A stretch of 64,000 bases of DNA from Tetranychus cinnabarinus (taxonomy: Eukaryota > Arthropoda > Arachnida > Trombidiformes > Tetranychidae): positions 15,453,001-15,517,000 of the forward strand of contig WHVY01000002.1 in the NCBI GenBank assembly GCA_022266195.1. Reading direction: 5' to 3'. The position numbers and the translations under genes were made by a program. The notes under the pieces are model-generated. The model saw only the letters and a list, made by a program, of their open reading frames with translations, was not told where the DNA came from and did not search any database. Numbering within the stretch: position 1 is the first letter of the stretch; every line of letters begins with the position of its first letter. Below, piece after piece: positions 23,721 to 34,266 of the stretch.

Positions 23721-25202
23721 CTAATCTTTGATTTCGAATAAATCAACTAAACCTTCACTTTTATCCAAGTTAAAGCAATAATCACGTCCTGATGGCGGCG
23801 GACTCAATTTTACAAGAGGTTGTAATACATCTGCAATGATTTCATGGTATTCTAAAGGAGTTTTGGGTTGATTATTGACACGCCTGTTCACTCGGTTATT
23901 AACTGGATGATTTTCAGTATCTTGGCTTCTAGCTTCGCTATTTTGTTGATTTAAGGTTGAAATTCTGCCTCGACTTCGCGTTCTTGTTTTTTCTGGAACT
24001 TCTTTTTCATTTTCTTCCTCTTTAGAAACATCATCTTTTGCTTTAGATATTGACGCTGGAACTGTACTTTCAGATGAAACTTTGTCCTTGTCTTTACCAC
24101 GGCCTCTTACTGTTGGTCGTTCTTTTGGAGATGCCTCCGTTTTATTAATACTATTTTTCTTATTTTTAACATTATCATGGTGTCGTGATTGAATGAAAAG
24201 GTGGCGTTGAGCAGCTTTACGGGGAGATAATTGTCTTGTAGGTTGAGCTGATGTTACTTTTGATTTATTGTTGTCATCTGAATCATCTTCTTCCATAGCT
24301 TCATCTTTATCCTCTGCTTTACCTCCAATATCTTCGTTCTCGTCCTCTTGCTCCTCTTGATCAGAATAATCTTCATGCTCCTCTAAATCGATATCTAGAT
24401 CATCTAAATCTGTATTTGGCTTTTCATTTGATTTATCTTCTGATGCATCGGTTTTGGATGTAGATGGAAGAAGTAAATTGGCAGAGTCGTCAACTGACAT
24501 TGATTGTACATTTGGTTCATTTGTTTCCGGATACAGATTTACCAAAGAAACTTCAATCGGTCCGTTTCTGGATTTTAAATGTAGTCTGGTCTTTTTTGCC
24601 GAAGGTTCAACCAACTTTGATTCGGGAAGATGTACTTCTACTTGTAAACCGGCAGGTCCTCGAATTGAAAGAAGTGTGTCATCAGGAAAGGAGTTACATA
24701 AATCTTTATGTTCAACCCATAAATTAACTTTGTTATTTTTTTCATCAAGGATGTTTAAAATAGACTGTTTAGCCCAAGAAAAATGCTGGTCAATCTCCAT
24801 TTCTGTATTTTCTAGATCTATCAACTCTTCTTTCAGTTTTAAAAGCTCTTCAGTTTTTTCTCGAGTGTTACAACCAGGTCCAGCACCGAGCCATTGAATT
24901 GAATTTTTGGATTTTTTCTCAATTAAACCAATTCCTTCCAATACGTTGGTTATATCATAGATTCGCCGTTTCTGACGGACAGCTAAGATATCAGCTGCCT
25001 AATTAGTGTAATAATTTAGTGAGGGAATGATAAATTAGAAAAATATGAACAGATAAATAGACTAAAACATAATTACCATTTTTAAATCTAGAAGACCATC
25101 TTTAGCGTCTTGTAAAAGAGATACAAATCTTGTAGTCAAAAGTCCCAAGCTTTTTTCATGTCGAGTACTGATTTCATTCACAAAATTATTTAACTCTGCC
25201 AT
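23721..25202 (-). CDS. E2F: E2F4/5-type transcription factor, copy A
   Basis: Two exons, 25202-25077 and 24998-23721, join in phase 0 (AAAATG|GTAATT; ATTAG|GCAGCT) to 467 residues; human E2F4 is 413. E2F factors pair with DP and bind TTTSSCGC-type promoters, and E2F4/5 act mainly as repressors with p107/p130 pocket proteins in the DREAM/MuvB setting. The DNA-binding winged helix spans about 15-84 (RHEKSLGLLTTRFV, then RQKRRIYDITNVLEGIGLIE with the RRIYD DNA contact, and IQWLGAGPG). A leucine-rich dimerisation coil follows at about 85-115, then the marked box at about 130-205 (LSIRGPAGLQVEVHLPE, SRNGPIEVSLVN is near its end). A long acidic then basic linker leads to the C-terminal pocket-binding peptide LSPPPSGRDYCFNLDKSEGL with VDLFEIKD at the end. 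Intact throughout. Confidence 0.97.
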
Positions 25203-25390
25203 GTTTATAGCAAATACAATAAAAAGATAAGAAATAAACTAAATACAAGTCAAATTGAATAAGAATGCTGTAAAACTTGATAATAACAAAAATTGAATTT
25301 TGTGAATTAAACACAAACGGTTGAGGAGGCGTGGTTATGTACCATTTAGTCATATCATTTGGAGACTATCGATGTATCGATGTTCTGCTT
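25203..25390 (-). promoter_or_regulatory. E2F copy A promoter
   Basis: Contains the paired palindrome CATCGATACATCGATAG (minus strand, 25367-25382), an ACCACGCCTCC box and a Myb-type AACCGTT (25316-25322 on the + strand as AACGGTT). The same three boxes, in the same order, precede E2F copy B. Confidence 0.6.
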
Positions 25391-26260
25391 TGCAATATTA
25401 ACCTAAAGTTTTTGAAGTGAAAAAATTTACTTTCTATTAGTGACTTAACTGATTTAAACAAATGAAACAGATTTCATCAAAACCTAAATTGCTTTCTTAG
25501 TTAACCGATGAAAAAGATGTCTATTTTAAACAAAAAAAAACAGTAAAAATTCAGATGACTCCAAGCACACAAAATCTTCGCCAAGCATAAATCAAATATT
25601 CACTGGCTTAATGATCAATAAGTTAATTTTCAATTTAATTTTTTGGTTAGTTTCTTGTGTAAGTTAGTTGACCACTTATTGTATATTTTTTGTTTATGCG
25701 ATGTTATAAACAAATTGATCAGAATGTTTTGCACCAAAAGGAAATTTGGAAAAGATCTTATTCTTAAAATCGTTTAATCTTTAAATAATCGCAATTAGTG
25801 CCAATCGTTTTTAGTCAGGCAATCAAATAATTTCTGTTTCATAGAAAGTTGCGTGGCTTTGAGATCGAATCTCACCTTTAACTTAACGATAGCTCAATAA
25901 CAACTGATTATGTTTAAATAGAGTCACGATTGAAAATGCAGTTGATCTTCAAGTCTATATTTTTTCTGACCATTTTATTTAGTCTAAAGAGTATTACAAT
26001 TACTCTTTGTTTTGACCTGAATCAACGAAAAGAGTGTGAACTTCATTTCATGCATTTTCAATTTACAATGGGAAAGCTAATTGTAAGAAAGTGTGAAAAG
26101 TTATTCTAAACAAAACAAATTTTCGTTACATATGAAAATCGTTTTTTAATAAATGTTTAAAATTTCACTACAAACAGATCTAAATTATAACAGATCGAAG
26201 GACTTCAAAAATTAAAGGTTATTACCACAAAAATAAATACAATTCAATGCAAAATTAAAT
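25391..26260. other. Duplicated non-coding flank
   Basis: Carries pieces that recur inverted or direct near 27700-28100, 33600-33850 and 37780-37880 (for example the GAGTATTACAATTACTCTTTG and CATGCATTTTCAATTTACAATGG neighbourhoods). No gene is seen. Confidence 0.5.
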
Positions 26261-26332
26261 CTCTCTGGCGGGGAATCGAACCCCGGTCTCTCACGTGACA
26301 GGCGAGGATACTAACCACTATACTACCAGAGA
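26261..26332 (-). tRNA. tRNA-Asp (GTC)
   Basis: 72 nt. Acceptor stem TCTCTGG/CCAGAGA, discriminator G, A-box TAGTATAGTGGTTAGTATC, anticodon loop CTGTCAC with GTC, and B-box GGTTCGATTCC. All stems pair, with one G-T in the anticodon stem (CTCGC/GTGAG). It closely matches animal tRNA-Asp. It stands alone inside the duplicated region. Confidence 0.97.
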
Positions 26333-26426
26333 TGATTGCATGAGGGAAAAGTTGTAAATGACATTAAATACGAAATGTGATTTGATCTGATTTATTTCAT
26401 GGTCGTTGCATTGTAATTGCGTTTTC

Positions 26427-27017
26427 TCAGTCACTTACTAGTAGCACTTTATATCTAACATAAGTAGAAGGTAAATTAAAAGTTGACAACAAGCTTATAG
26501 TCCCACCAAAGTCGAAATTATGGGCAGAAAATAGATCGTTACTTGGAAGTTCATTTTGCTTGGGAGAGCAACTTTGAAATGAACTATCTTTTTCCGTTTT
26601 GATGCCTTTCATGGGAGAAATCCCAGGTTTAGGTATAAGTGAGTCAAGAGCGGAAGACGAATCGTGAGGTCCTGGAGTTGAACTGGTTGGTGTATTGGGT
26701 TTGAATTTGTGAACTAACATTGGAGCACATTTCCTCCGTCTAAATGGATCATCGCCTTGTTCCTTTTCCTTTTCTCGAGCTTCCATAATGGCCTTTTCAG
26801 ATTCAATTATATTACGCATCCTATTTCTTTCATTAATGTAACTAATACAGTAGCAGTTCTCTAGCAGCAGTGATTTCCCCAGTTTTTGTGAATTCCTTTG
26901 ACCTTCAGAAAATGTAGAAATCTGGCATAATTTATAGACTGGAACTTTTTCAAAAACGTTTTCTAGAACAATGACCAAAAGCAAGAGAGATATCGATAAA
27001 ATGAAAGCAGTATTCAA
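26427..27017 (-). pseudogene. RTF1 exon 3 fragment
   Basis: Positions 26505-26846 repeat the coding sequence of RTF1 at about 4293-4630 with no difference I could find by eye apart from a short deletion at one end. A second short piece (about 26895-26955) matches RTF1 near 3800-3865. The two are joined by foreign sequence, and both ends of the 196-codon frame are unrelated to RTF1. No Plus-3 domain is complete. It is therefore a rearranged fragment, though the near identity implies a recent origin. Confidence 0.85.
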
Positions 27018-27159
27018 TCCATGATTAGTACAAACAATATTTACACACGTATAATTAGTTTCAACTCGCTAATTCATACGTTTACAGAAAGCGATCGGTT
27101 TAACAGAAAAATAAAGATTCTATTTCTCAAAATAATTGCATTCTCTAGTTTCCCATGAA

Positions 27160-27460
27160 AATTTACATCAGTAACATGAGTTTTGTGATCAAATCTGCTT
27201 CCGTAATTGTACAGAAACAAAGGCTAAACGAAATCGAAGTTTCCTCGAAAAATATGCAACTTGAATATACTATATGAATATATGACTTCAATATGAAATT
27301 TTAAATCTCACAACTGGACGCAGTTCTTATGTCCTTACAAACCATCAGAGTCTGAAATCGAAACAAATTTATTTTTACCCGTTTTCGCCCATTTGTGTCA
27401 ATTCGTGAGTAAATGTGATAGTTGTGTTGATTGTGTCTTTTAGTAAAAAAACCAGAAGAC
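27160..27460 (+). repeat. Solo end of the palindrome repeat family
   Basis: Matches the outer arm ends of the palindromes at 41036-44155 and 47837-50418: TCTGCTTCCGTAATTGTA, CAGAGTCTGAAA and the GCCCATTTGTGTCAA neighbourhood. Diverged and single-armed. Confidence 0.65.
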
Positions 27461-27469
27461 TCTTGCCGA

Positions 27470-27642
27470 TGACATCTGATGGAATCTATGAATCTGAATG
27501 GCTGTGCCTGAAGAGAAACCCAATTATTGAAATTGATTGCAATGTAATTTCAATATGGATTTACTCTCAGCTTAATATACAGATTCCAGGATACAGTTTT
27601 CGAAAGCAAAAAGGTTCAAAATCTGTTTGTCTGAATAGTTAG
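27470..27642 (+). pseudogene. Fragment of the zinc-module exon of an E2F-derived gene
   Basis: Encodes the second half of the terminal exon seen in P1-P5: DGIYESEW, then IIEIDCNVISIWIYSQLNI and a KGSKSV-like ending before TAG at 27640. The CPYC half, exons 1 and 2 and a promoter are absent, and sequence of the palindrome repeat family lies directly upstream. Confidence 0.8.
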
Positions 27643-28344
27643 TCGTTCTCTTTCACACTTTCTTCCAATTCGCTTTCTCATGATAACTCAAAATGGATGG
27701 GAAGGCATTTTATCTCTTTCGTTAATTCAAACCAAAACAATTCATCAGAGTAATTGTAATGCTCTTGAAATAAACAGAAAAACACTAATGTAGACTTGAA
27801 GAGTAACTAAATTTTCAATTCTAACCTTATTTAAGCATAAACATCCTTGGTCATTGATGAATATTGTTGAACTAAAAGCGCAAATCGACCTCAAAGCCAT
27901 ACGACTTTCTATGAAACAGAAATATTTGGATCGCATGACTTTTAACTAAAAAGCATTGGTTCTCATTACGATTATTTCATTTAAGACAAACAATTTTAAG
28001 AATACGATCTTTTCCTAATTTCATTTTCGTGCATAACTTTCTGAAAAAACACAATATAATTATATAACATCACTCAACCATAACAAGATTATACAAACAA
28101 ATAATCAGCAGATTGAATTTTAAAAATCTACTTATTGATAAATAAACCATCAAAAATTGAATTATTGTTTTATTGAAGACTGTATTAGGTCAGATTTGAG
28201 CTGAATTTTAAGGTTTTTGTTAAAATTGAACATCTTTTGTCAATGATTATTAGATTTACTTTTATTTTGAACTTAAAATTTAATCAATTGTAATCAATAT
28301 AATCTGATTAAATTGTTTAAATCAGCAAAGTTGCGATTCGCAAA
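27643..28344. other. 3' flank of the fragment, then E2F-type promoter flank
   Basis: Begins with the 3' UTR shared by the E2F-derived genes (TCTCTTTCACACTTTCTTCC-like) and ends with the conserved upstream stretch AATCAGCAAAGTTGCGATTCG. No gene seen. Confidence 0.5.
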
Positions 28345-29571
28345 GGACTATTTATAAAAACTCTGACTTTTGAGTTAAGAGTAGGGACTTTAGGGGTTTT
28401 AAGGGGCATAAAAACTGAGTCCATTACTGCTATTAAAAAAATTCTCTGATCGACAGTTTTCGAGAAAATCGAGGTCAAAGTCGAAACTTCGATTGCCTTT
28501 TGTACAGTTATGGAATCAGATTTTAAGATGAAACTCATTTTTCTAATGTAACTTTTAATGCCTAATCAGAATATCCACCTATTTGAAAAAATTAAGTTCT
28601 CTGTTTCTGTACAACAGATCATCATCACATCAGCCACGATTTTCACTTAAATCGACCGCGATCTGTGACCATAATAGTGAGAGAGCTGAAACTTATCTTT
28701 CGATGAAATCTATTGTTTGTGCATATCATGAATCGAACACTTTTTCTAATTAATCAACAGTTCTCTCAATTTCGGCCATTGGCCTGAAAACTTTGATTCT
28801 CATTATTTCGATAATGATAGCACTCACGACTATCGTTATTTGACCAATCTATAGATTCAGGTATGGGCTATAACGAAATATGAACGAATGTATAAGAAAA
28901 TCTGCGCTTATTAGTTAAATAATGAATATTTTTTGACACATTTGTGTTTAAGTAATCATTGAACTTTATAAATCAATTATCAAATCTAACAACATGAATA
29001 ATAAAAGTCTAGAACTTTTCAGTTAGCTGTGACTTCAATATACTATAGCCCATACCTGCATCTATAGATTGGTCAAATAATGATAGTCGTGAGTGCTATC
29101 ATTATCGAAATAATGAGAATCAAAGTTTTCAGGCCAATGGCCGAAATTGAGAGAACTGTTGATTAATTAGAAAAAGTGTTCGATTCATGATATGCACAAA
29201 CAATAGATTTCATCGAAAGATAAGTTTCAGCTCTCTCACTATTATGGTCACAGATCGCGGTCGATTTAAGTGAAAATCGTGGCTGATGTGATGATGATCT
29301 GTTGTACAGAAACAGAGAACTTAATTTTTTCAAATAGGTGGATATTCTGATTAGGCATTAAAAGTTACATTAGAAAAATGAGTTTCATCTTAAAATCTGA
29401 TTCCATAACTGTACAAAAGGCGATCGAAGTTTCGACTTTGACCTCGATTTTCTCGAAAACTGTCGATCAGAGAATTTTTTTAATAGCAGTAATGGACTCA
29501 GTTTTTATGCCCCTTAAAACCCCTAAAGTCCCTACTCTTAACTCAAAAGTCAGAGTTTTTATAAATAGTCC
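28345..29571. repeat. Foldback element with about 0.53-kb arms
   Basis: Left arm 28345 to about 28875 and right arm about 29040-29571 are inverted complements. The ends are GGACTATTTATAAAAACTC and its complement. A spacer of about 165 bp separates them. The element sits in the promoter flank of P1, between TTGCGATTCGCAAA and the CGATGTATCGATAG palindrome, which adjoin in the related genes. Its arms contain the same modules as the palindromes at 41-44 and 48-50 kb. No transposase is encoded; the small identical frames in the two arms are mirror copies. Confidence 0.9.
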
Positions 29572-29589
29572 TTAAAAGTACTGCAACAC

Positions 29590-29943
29590 AACATCGATGT
29601 ATCGATAGCCTCAAAACGATTTGGACCAATGAGTAAGATAACAAGAGAAACCAGAAAAACAGTAAACTTTGGATTGTCAAGTTGTTTCTCGTTCTTTTAT
29701 GTTACCCTATGGACCAAAAAGTATTACAACTATTAATATATTAATAAACAGAGTAATATATTTATAAACAGTTATATTACTCTTTGCTTTGGACTGAACA
29801 GCACAAAACCCCGCCTACTCAACGGTTAGTTTCTAAATCTCAGATTTCGATTTTTTATCAAATTCTTATTCAACATTCTTATTCAGTTTGATTTATATTT
29901 ATAATAGTTTATTTCTTCTCTTTTCATTTTACTTGTTTTAATC
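29590..29943 (+). promoter_or_regulatory. P1 promoter
   Basis: TATCGATA at 29600-29607 inside CATCGATGTATCGATAG, a CCCGCCTACTC box and a Myb-type AACGGTT at 29821-29827. Confidence 0.5.
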
Positions 29944-31926
29944 ATGTCTGAGTCTAATGCTGAAACAAGTGTTCAACGTGAAGAAAGATTGGGACTTTTG
30001 AATACAAGATTTATATCCCTCTTACAAGATGCTAAAGATAGTCTTCTAGATTTAAAAATGGTAAGTTTTGATCTATTTTATCTTTCACATATTGTTCTAA
30101 TTATCCGTCTCTCTCTTAAATATTTGTCTAATTAGGGTGCTGATATCTTATCTGTTGTATTGGAAGGAAATAGTTGTAACACTCGAGAAAAAACTGAAAT
30201 TTTGAAATTGAAGGAAGAATTGCAAGATTCAAAAAATAAAGAAATAGAAATTGATTTGAATTATGCCTTAGAGGAGCAAGAAGACGATTGTCAAGATGTT
30301 GGAGGTAAAGCACAAGAAAACGATGAAGCTATGGAAGAAGTTGATTTAGATGACAATAATAAAACAAGATCGTGGTATCATGACAATGTTAAAACTAAGA
30401 AAATTAGTGCTCTTAAAACGGAGGCATCTCTAAAAGAAAGACCAATAGTAAGAGGACGTGGTGGAGAGAAGGAAAAGGTTTCATCTGAAAGTATATCTGC
30501 AGTGTCAGTATCGAAAGCAAAAGATGATGTATCAGAAGAGGAAGAAAATGGAAAAGCAGTTACAGAAAAAACAATAACTCGAAGTCGAAGCAGAATTTTA
30601 ACCTTAAATCAACAAACTAACGAAGCTACAAGCCAAGATACGGAAAACCATCCAGTTAATAATCGAGTGAATAGTCGAGTAAATATTCAAGCCAAAGCAC
30701 CTTTAGAATACCATGGACAAGACACTCTCGGTAAACATGAAGAATCAGAGGTACCTTATGTCACTGGCACAGAGAATCATAAAATCACTGCGAGTAAAAA
30801 GCTATTTCCGAGAGGTAAAAAAGTTTACGGGTGCCCCTACGAATGTGGTTTTGTATGCATACCAGGTAGGAGATTCGAAGTGACGCGGCACTTGAATTCA
30901 AATATTATGTTTGGTACGCTCAGAAAACCAAGTTGCCCTGTAAGAAGAAAAATGGAAGTCGTGTGTAGAGATGGTATATGGCCAAAATCCATAAAAAAGC
31001 CAGTGTTTTTAGGATTAGCAGTAACAGGAAGGGGCGGAGAAAAGGACAAAGATTCAACTGAAAGTACAGCTCCAGCGTCAATATTTAGAGCAAAAGATGA
31101 TCATTCTTCAGATGAAGAAAATGAAAAAGAAGTTCAAGAAAAAACAAAAACTAGGGGTCGAGGTAAAATTGAAACCATAAATCAACAAAATAACGAAGCT
31201 AGACGCCAAGATACTGAAAATCATCCAGATAATAATCAGGTGAATATTCGGGTCAGTATTAAAGACAAAGTATTCTTCGAATATCTTGATATAATTGAAG
31301 ACGTATTACAATCTCTTGATAAATTGTGTTCGCTGCCTTCGCGACGTGATTATTTCTTTCAATTGGAAAAATCTAAAGGTGCAGTTGATTTATTCGAAAT
31401 CACAGACCCAAACATCGGTCCTGAAAAATTCGATGGACCTAATGTCACAGATGTAAGTCTTATGTTTTTAAGTCTTATTTTATTTGTTCGTATTATTTAT
31501 TTTTATTTTATTTTTTTCTATCAGAATTTCGCAAGGCCTCGTATCATTTGCAGACCACAATTTGAAGCCTTTTTAAGACGCGAGATTTGCGGTGCAGGAA
31601 AAGAAGCTGCTAAAGAGGCAAAAAGAAAATACAGATGCCCGTATTGTTTTATGCTTGCGCTGTCCAGGGATGTTATCGTATATCACATTCAGTCGCGAAA
31701 AAGGAACGGTGAATGGATAAGACCCCCTTGCTTAGCGAGGCGTCATAAAGAGCCTAATCCTAGTGGAATCTATGAATCGAAATGGCCTGACCCGAAGAGA
31801 GCCCCAATTATTGAAATTGATTGCAATGATACTTTAATATGGATTTACTCTCAGCTCAATATAAGGATTCCAATAAACTGTTTGCGAGAGAAAAATGGTT
31901 CAAAATTTGTTCGTCTAAACATTTAG
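29944..31926 (+). CDS. E2F-derived zinc-module protein P1
   Basis: Exons 29944-30060, 30136-31452 and 31525-31926, all in phase 0, give 611 residues. Exon 1 is the E2F winged-helix start (LGLLNTRFISLLQDAKD). Exon 2 begins GADILSVVLEGNSCNTREKTE: relative to E2F, two in-frame deletions remove RQKRRIYDITN and the wing, so the DNA-contact motif is absent. The marked box is also missing. An acidic coil and basic linker lead to zinc module 1 (VYGCPYECGFVC, RHLNS, PSCPVRR, GIWPKSIK), then a second copy of the E2F linker and the pocket-binding peptide (RRDYFFQLEKSKGAVDLFEI). The ancestral stop is lost; a short intron leads to module 2 (YRCPYCFMLALSRDVIVYHI ... PPCLARR). Probably nuclear. It may bind pocket proteins without binding E2F sites; this is inference. 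Confidence 0.85.
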
Positions 31927-32423
31927 TCTCTCTCTTTCACACTTTCTTCCAATTTGCTTTCTCATGATAACTTAAAATGAATGGGAAGGCATTTTATCTC
32001 TTTTGTTAATTCGAATCAAAATTATTCATCAGAGTAATTGTAATACTCTTTGACTAAATGAAATAAACAGCAAAACAAAAATAAACTTGTATAAACTTGA
32101 AGAGTGACTTAATTTCAAATTTACCGTACAAGCAATTAGTCCACTTTAACCTCTTCCCCTGAAGAGAAGGTAGAAATGCTAAAGGAAAATCAAAATATTG
32201 AATTGAATGGCATAATCATCACATAACCACATAATGTTTCACAGGGAAAAAAGTTTAAAATTTGTTTGTCTAGACAGTTGATCCTTCTCGTTTACAACCA
32301 ATTTAAAATGTCTACGATCGCCTGACTAATCGCTCAACTGAAACGATTTGTGCTAATGTATGCGATAATTTGCGAACACTGATATGAGCTCAGAGTTACA
32401 TCTAATTGATACAAAATGACTAT
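31927..32423. other. P1 3' flank
   Basis: Shared 3' UTR with AATAAA-type signals (near 32065), then a diverged exon-tail scrap near 32250 (AAAAAAGTTTAAAATTTG, CTAGACAG). No gene. Confidence 0.55.
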
Positions 32424-32760
32424 ACCTTTAAATCATTTGATAGCATTTTTGACTTTCCTCTTTTCCTCCATGTTCCTGCGTTGCTCATTGCTTCTCATCT
32501 TAGTTTGACTTTGCATCATTTCTTTTTTCTTGGCCATAAGCAATTTCCGTTCAATTTCATATCTGGTCTTTAATACTTCTCTTTTCTCAGATCGAGCAAA
32601 TAGTTCCATTTCTCTCTCTCTTTCTCATTCATATTGGCAAGTCTCATCTGATCTTCTTCATTACTGATAAGGTTTTCATCAAAATCACCATTGAAGCCTT
32701 CTGAATCTTCGTCACACCTTCAGCTTAATTTTTCAATTCTTTCTCATCATCATGAGACAC
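32424..32760 (-). pseudogene. RTF1 exon 2 fragment
   Basis: Minus strand repeats RTF1 exon 2 (about 3000-3255) with few changes: the RTF1 segment around MELFARSEKREVLK and MMQSQTKMRSNE is readable, with a TGAT change near the exon end. Flanks are unrelated to RTF1. Confidence 0.85.
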
Positions 32761-32936
32761 GTGAAACCTGTGAAATAAACAACATGAAAAAATATTGAGA
32801 CCAAGAGTATAAATTGGTAACAAAACGATTGCATTGATTTAAACATAGGAATATATCCTTAGTTAACGACCAGAAAATAACACAGACAGTAATGCCCAAG
32901 CTCAAAAAACTTTATTTACTTTTTCTATCCTTCTAC

Positions 32937-33545
32937 TCGACTCTAAGGATTCCAGAGTAAAAGGATTCAAATTTAGTGGTTCCCTGTAAACTCGCCACAT
33001 TTAAGCTTCTAAACAAACAGAGAGTCAAACCCTTTTACAACTTTAAAGAAATCTCGCCACTAATTGTTACAGCTATGGCAAGTAAATTATCGATTTTGAT
33101 TAAGAAATTCGTGTACAAAGATCAAGCTCAAGCTGAATTGATTCAATTTCATATCGTTTTGGTAACTTTTTGTATTAATTCGAAAGAGACATTATCGTGC
33201 TTCTATCGATTCATTGAAAGAAATGTCCTACAGGATAGTTCTGTTGCAAGCTAAGCAGCCAAAAATTCAACAAAAAAGCTATAATGTATTCAATTAAATA
33301 ACGATTCTCGATACAAAAGCTACCAAAATGATATTGAATTGAATGAATTCAGCTTGAGCTTGATCTTTGTACACGAATTTCTTAATCAAAATTGATAATT
33401 TACTTGCCATAGCTGTAACAATTAGTGGCGAGATTTCTTTAAAGTTGTAAAAGGGTTTCACTCTCTGTTTGTTTTAAAGCTTAAATGTGGCGAGTTTACA
33501 GGACACCAAATTTAGTTTGTTTAAACAGTTGATCTTTCTTTTTCA
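32937..33545 (+). pseudogene. Zinc-module exon tail split by a mobile element
   Basis: CTCTAAGGATTCCAGAGTAAAAGG up to 32976 and AAATTTAGTTTGTTTAAACAG from 33508 are the two halves of a degraded terminal-exon tail. The unsplit version is at 44035-44110. Confidence 0.7.
32977..33507. mobile_element. Non-autonomous foldback element with 8-bp target duplication
   Basis: About 531 bp with inverted ends of about 175 bp. The ends are TGGTTCCCTGTAAACTCGCC and, inverted, GGTGTCCTGTAAACTCGCC. It is flanked by the direct repeat AAATTTAG (32969-32976 and 33508-33515). The uninterrupted target GATTCAAATTTAGTTCG is present near 44080. An 8-bp duplication suits the hAT group. No transposase is seen; the 92-codon frame inside is not convincing. 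Confidence 0.85.
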
Positions 33546-33990
33546 CACTTTCTTCCGATTCGCTTTCTCATTGTAACTTAAAATAAAAGGAAAGGCATTT
33601 CAACTCTTTTATGAATTCAGATCAAAACAATGAGTAATTGTAATACTCTTTGAACCGTATGTACCGAAAATTTATTTTATTTTGACTAACTTTTCACTCT
33701 TTTCTCCAATTAGCTTTCCTATTGTAAATTGAAAATGCATGGAAAGAAGTTGTCACTCTTTTCGTGGATTCAGGTCAAAACAATAGATAATTGTAATGCT
33801 CTTCAGACTAATTAAACTAAACAGGGAAACAAAAATACAGACTTGAAGAGCAAATTAACTCTATTTAAGCATGAACATCTTTTGTCGATGATTGATTGAT
33901 TTAAGTTTATTTTGAGCTTAAAATATAATCTGATTAGCAAAGTTGCGATCTCAAATTGAAAGTTAATTTTTTTTTACTTTACTTTAAGTG
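33546..33990. other. Duplicated flank upstream of P2
   Basis: 3' UTR-like and upstream sequence shared with other family members (compare 44150-44640). No gene. Confidence 0.5.
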
Positions 33991-33994
33991 AATA

Positions 33995-34266
33995 TTGAAC
34001 CACAACATCGATATATCGATAGTCTCAAAAGGATTTGGACCAAAGTAAGACAAGAGAGACCAGAAAAACTGTAAACTTTACACTGTGAAGTTGACACCAC
34101 GTTCTGTTATTTTAATACATGTATCCTTGCCCTTTGTCGCCGCCTCTTCAACGGTTAGTCTTCAAATTGCAAAATTCGATTTTTTAATCAAATTTTCTAA
34201 CATTCTTATTCAATTTGAATTACATTTAGTTTATTTCTTCTCTTTTTCATTTTATTTGTTTTAATA
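33995..34266 (+). promoter_or_regulatory. P2 promoter
   Basis: TATCGATA at 34014-34021 within CATCGATATATCGATAG, a CGCCGCCTCTTC box and AACGGTT at 34150-34156. Confidence 0.5.

Noticed and set aside
28317..29575. Identical 65-codon frames on opposite strands
   Set aside because: They are mirror copies in the arms of an inverted repeat; identity reflects the repeat, not two genes.
32976..33254. 92-codon frame
   Set aside because: Inside the foldback element with the AAATTTAG duplication; no similarity to a transposase.
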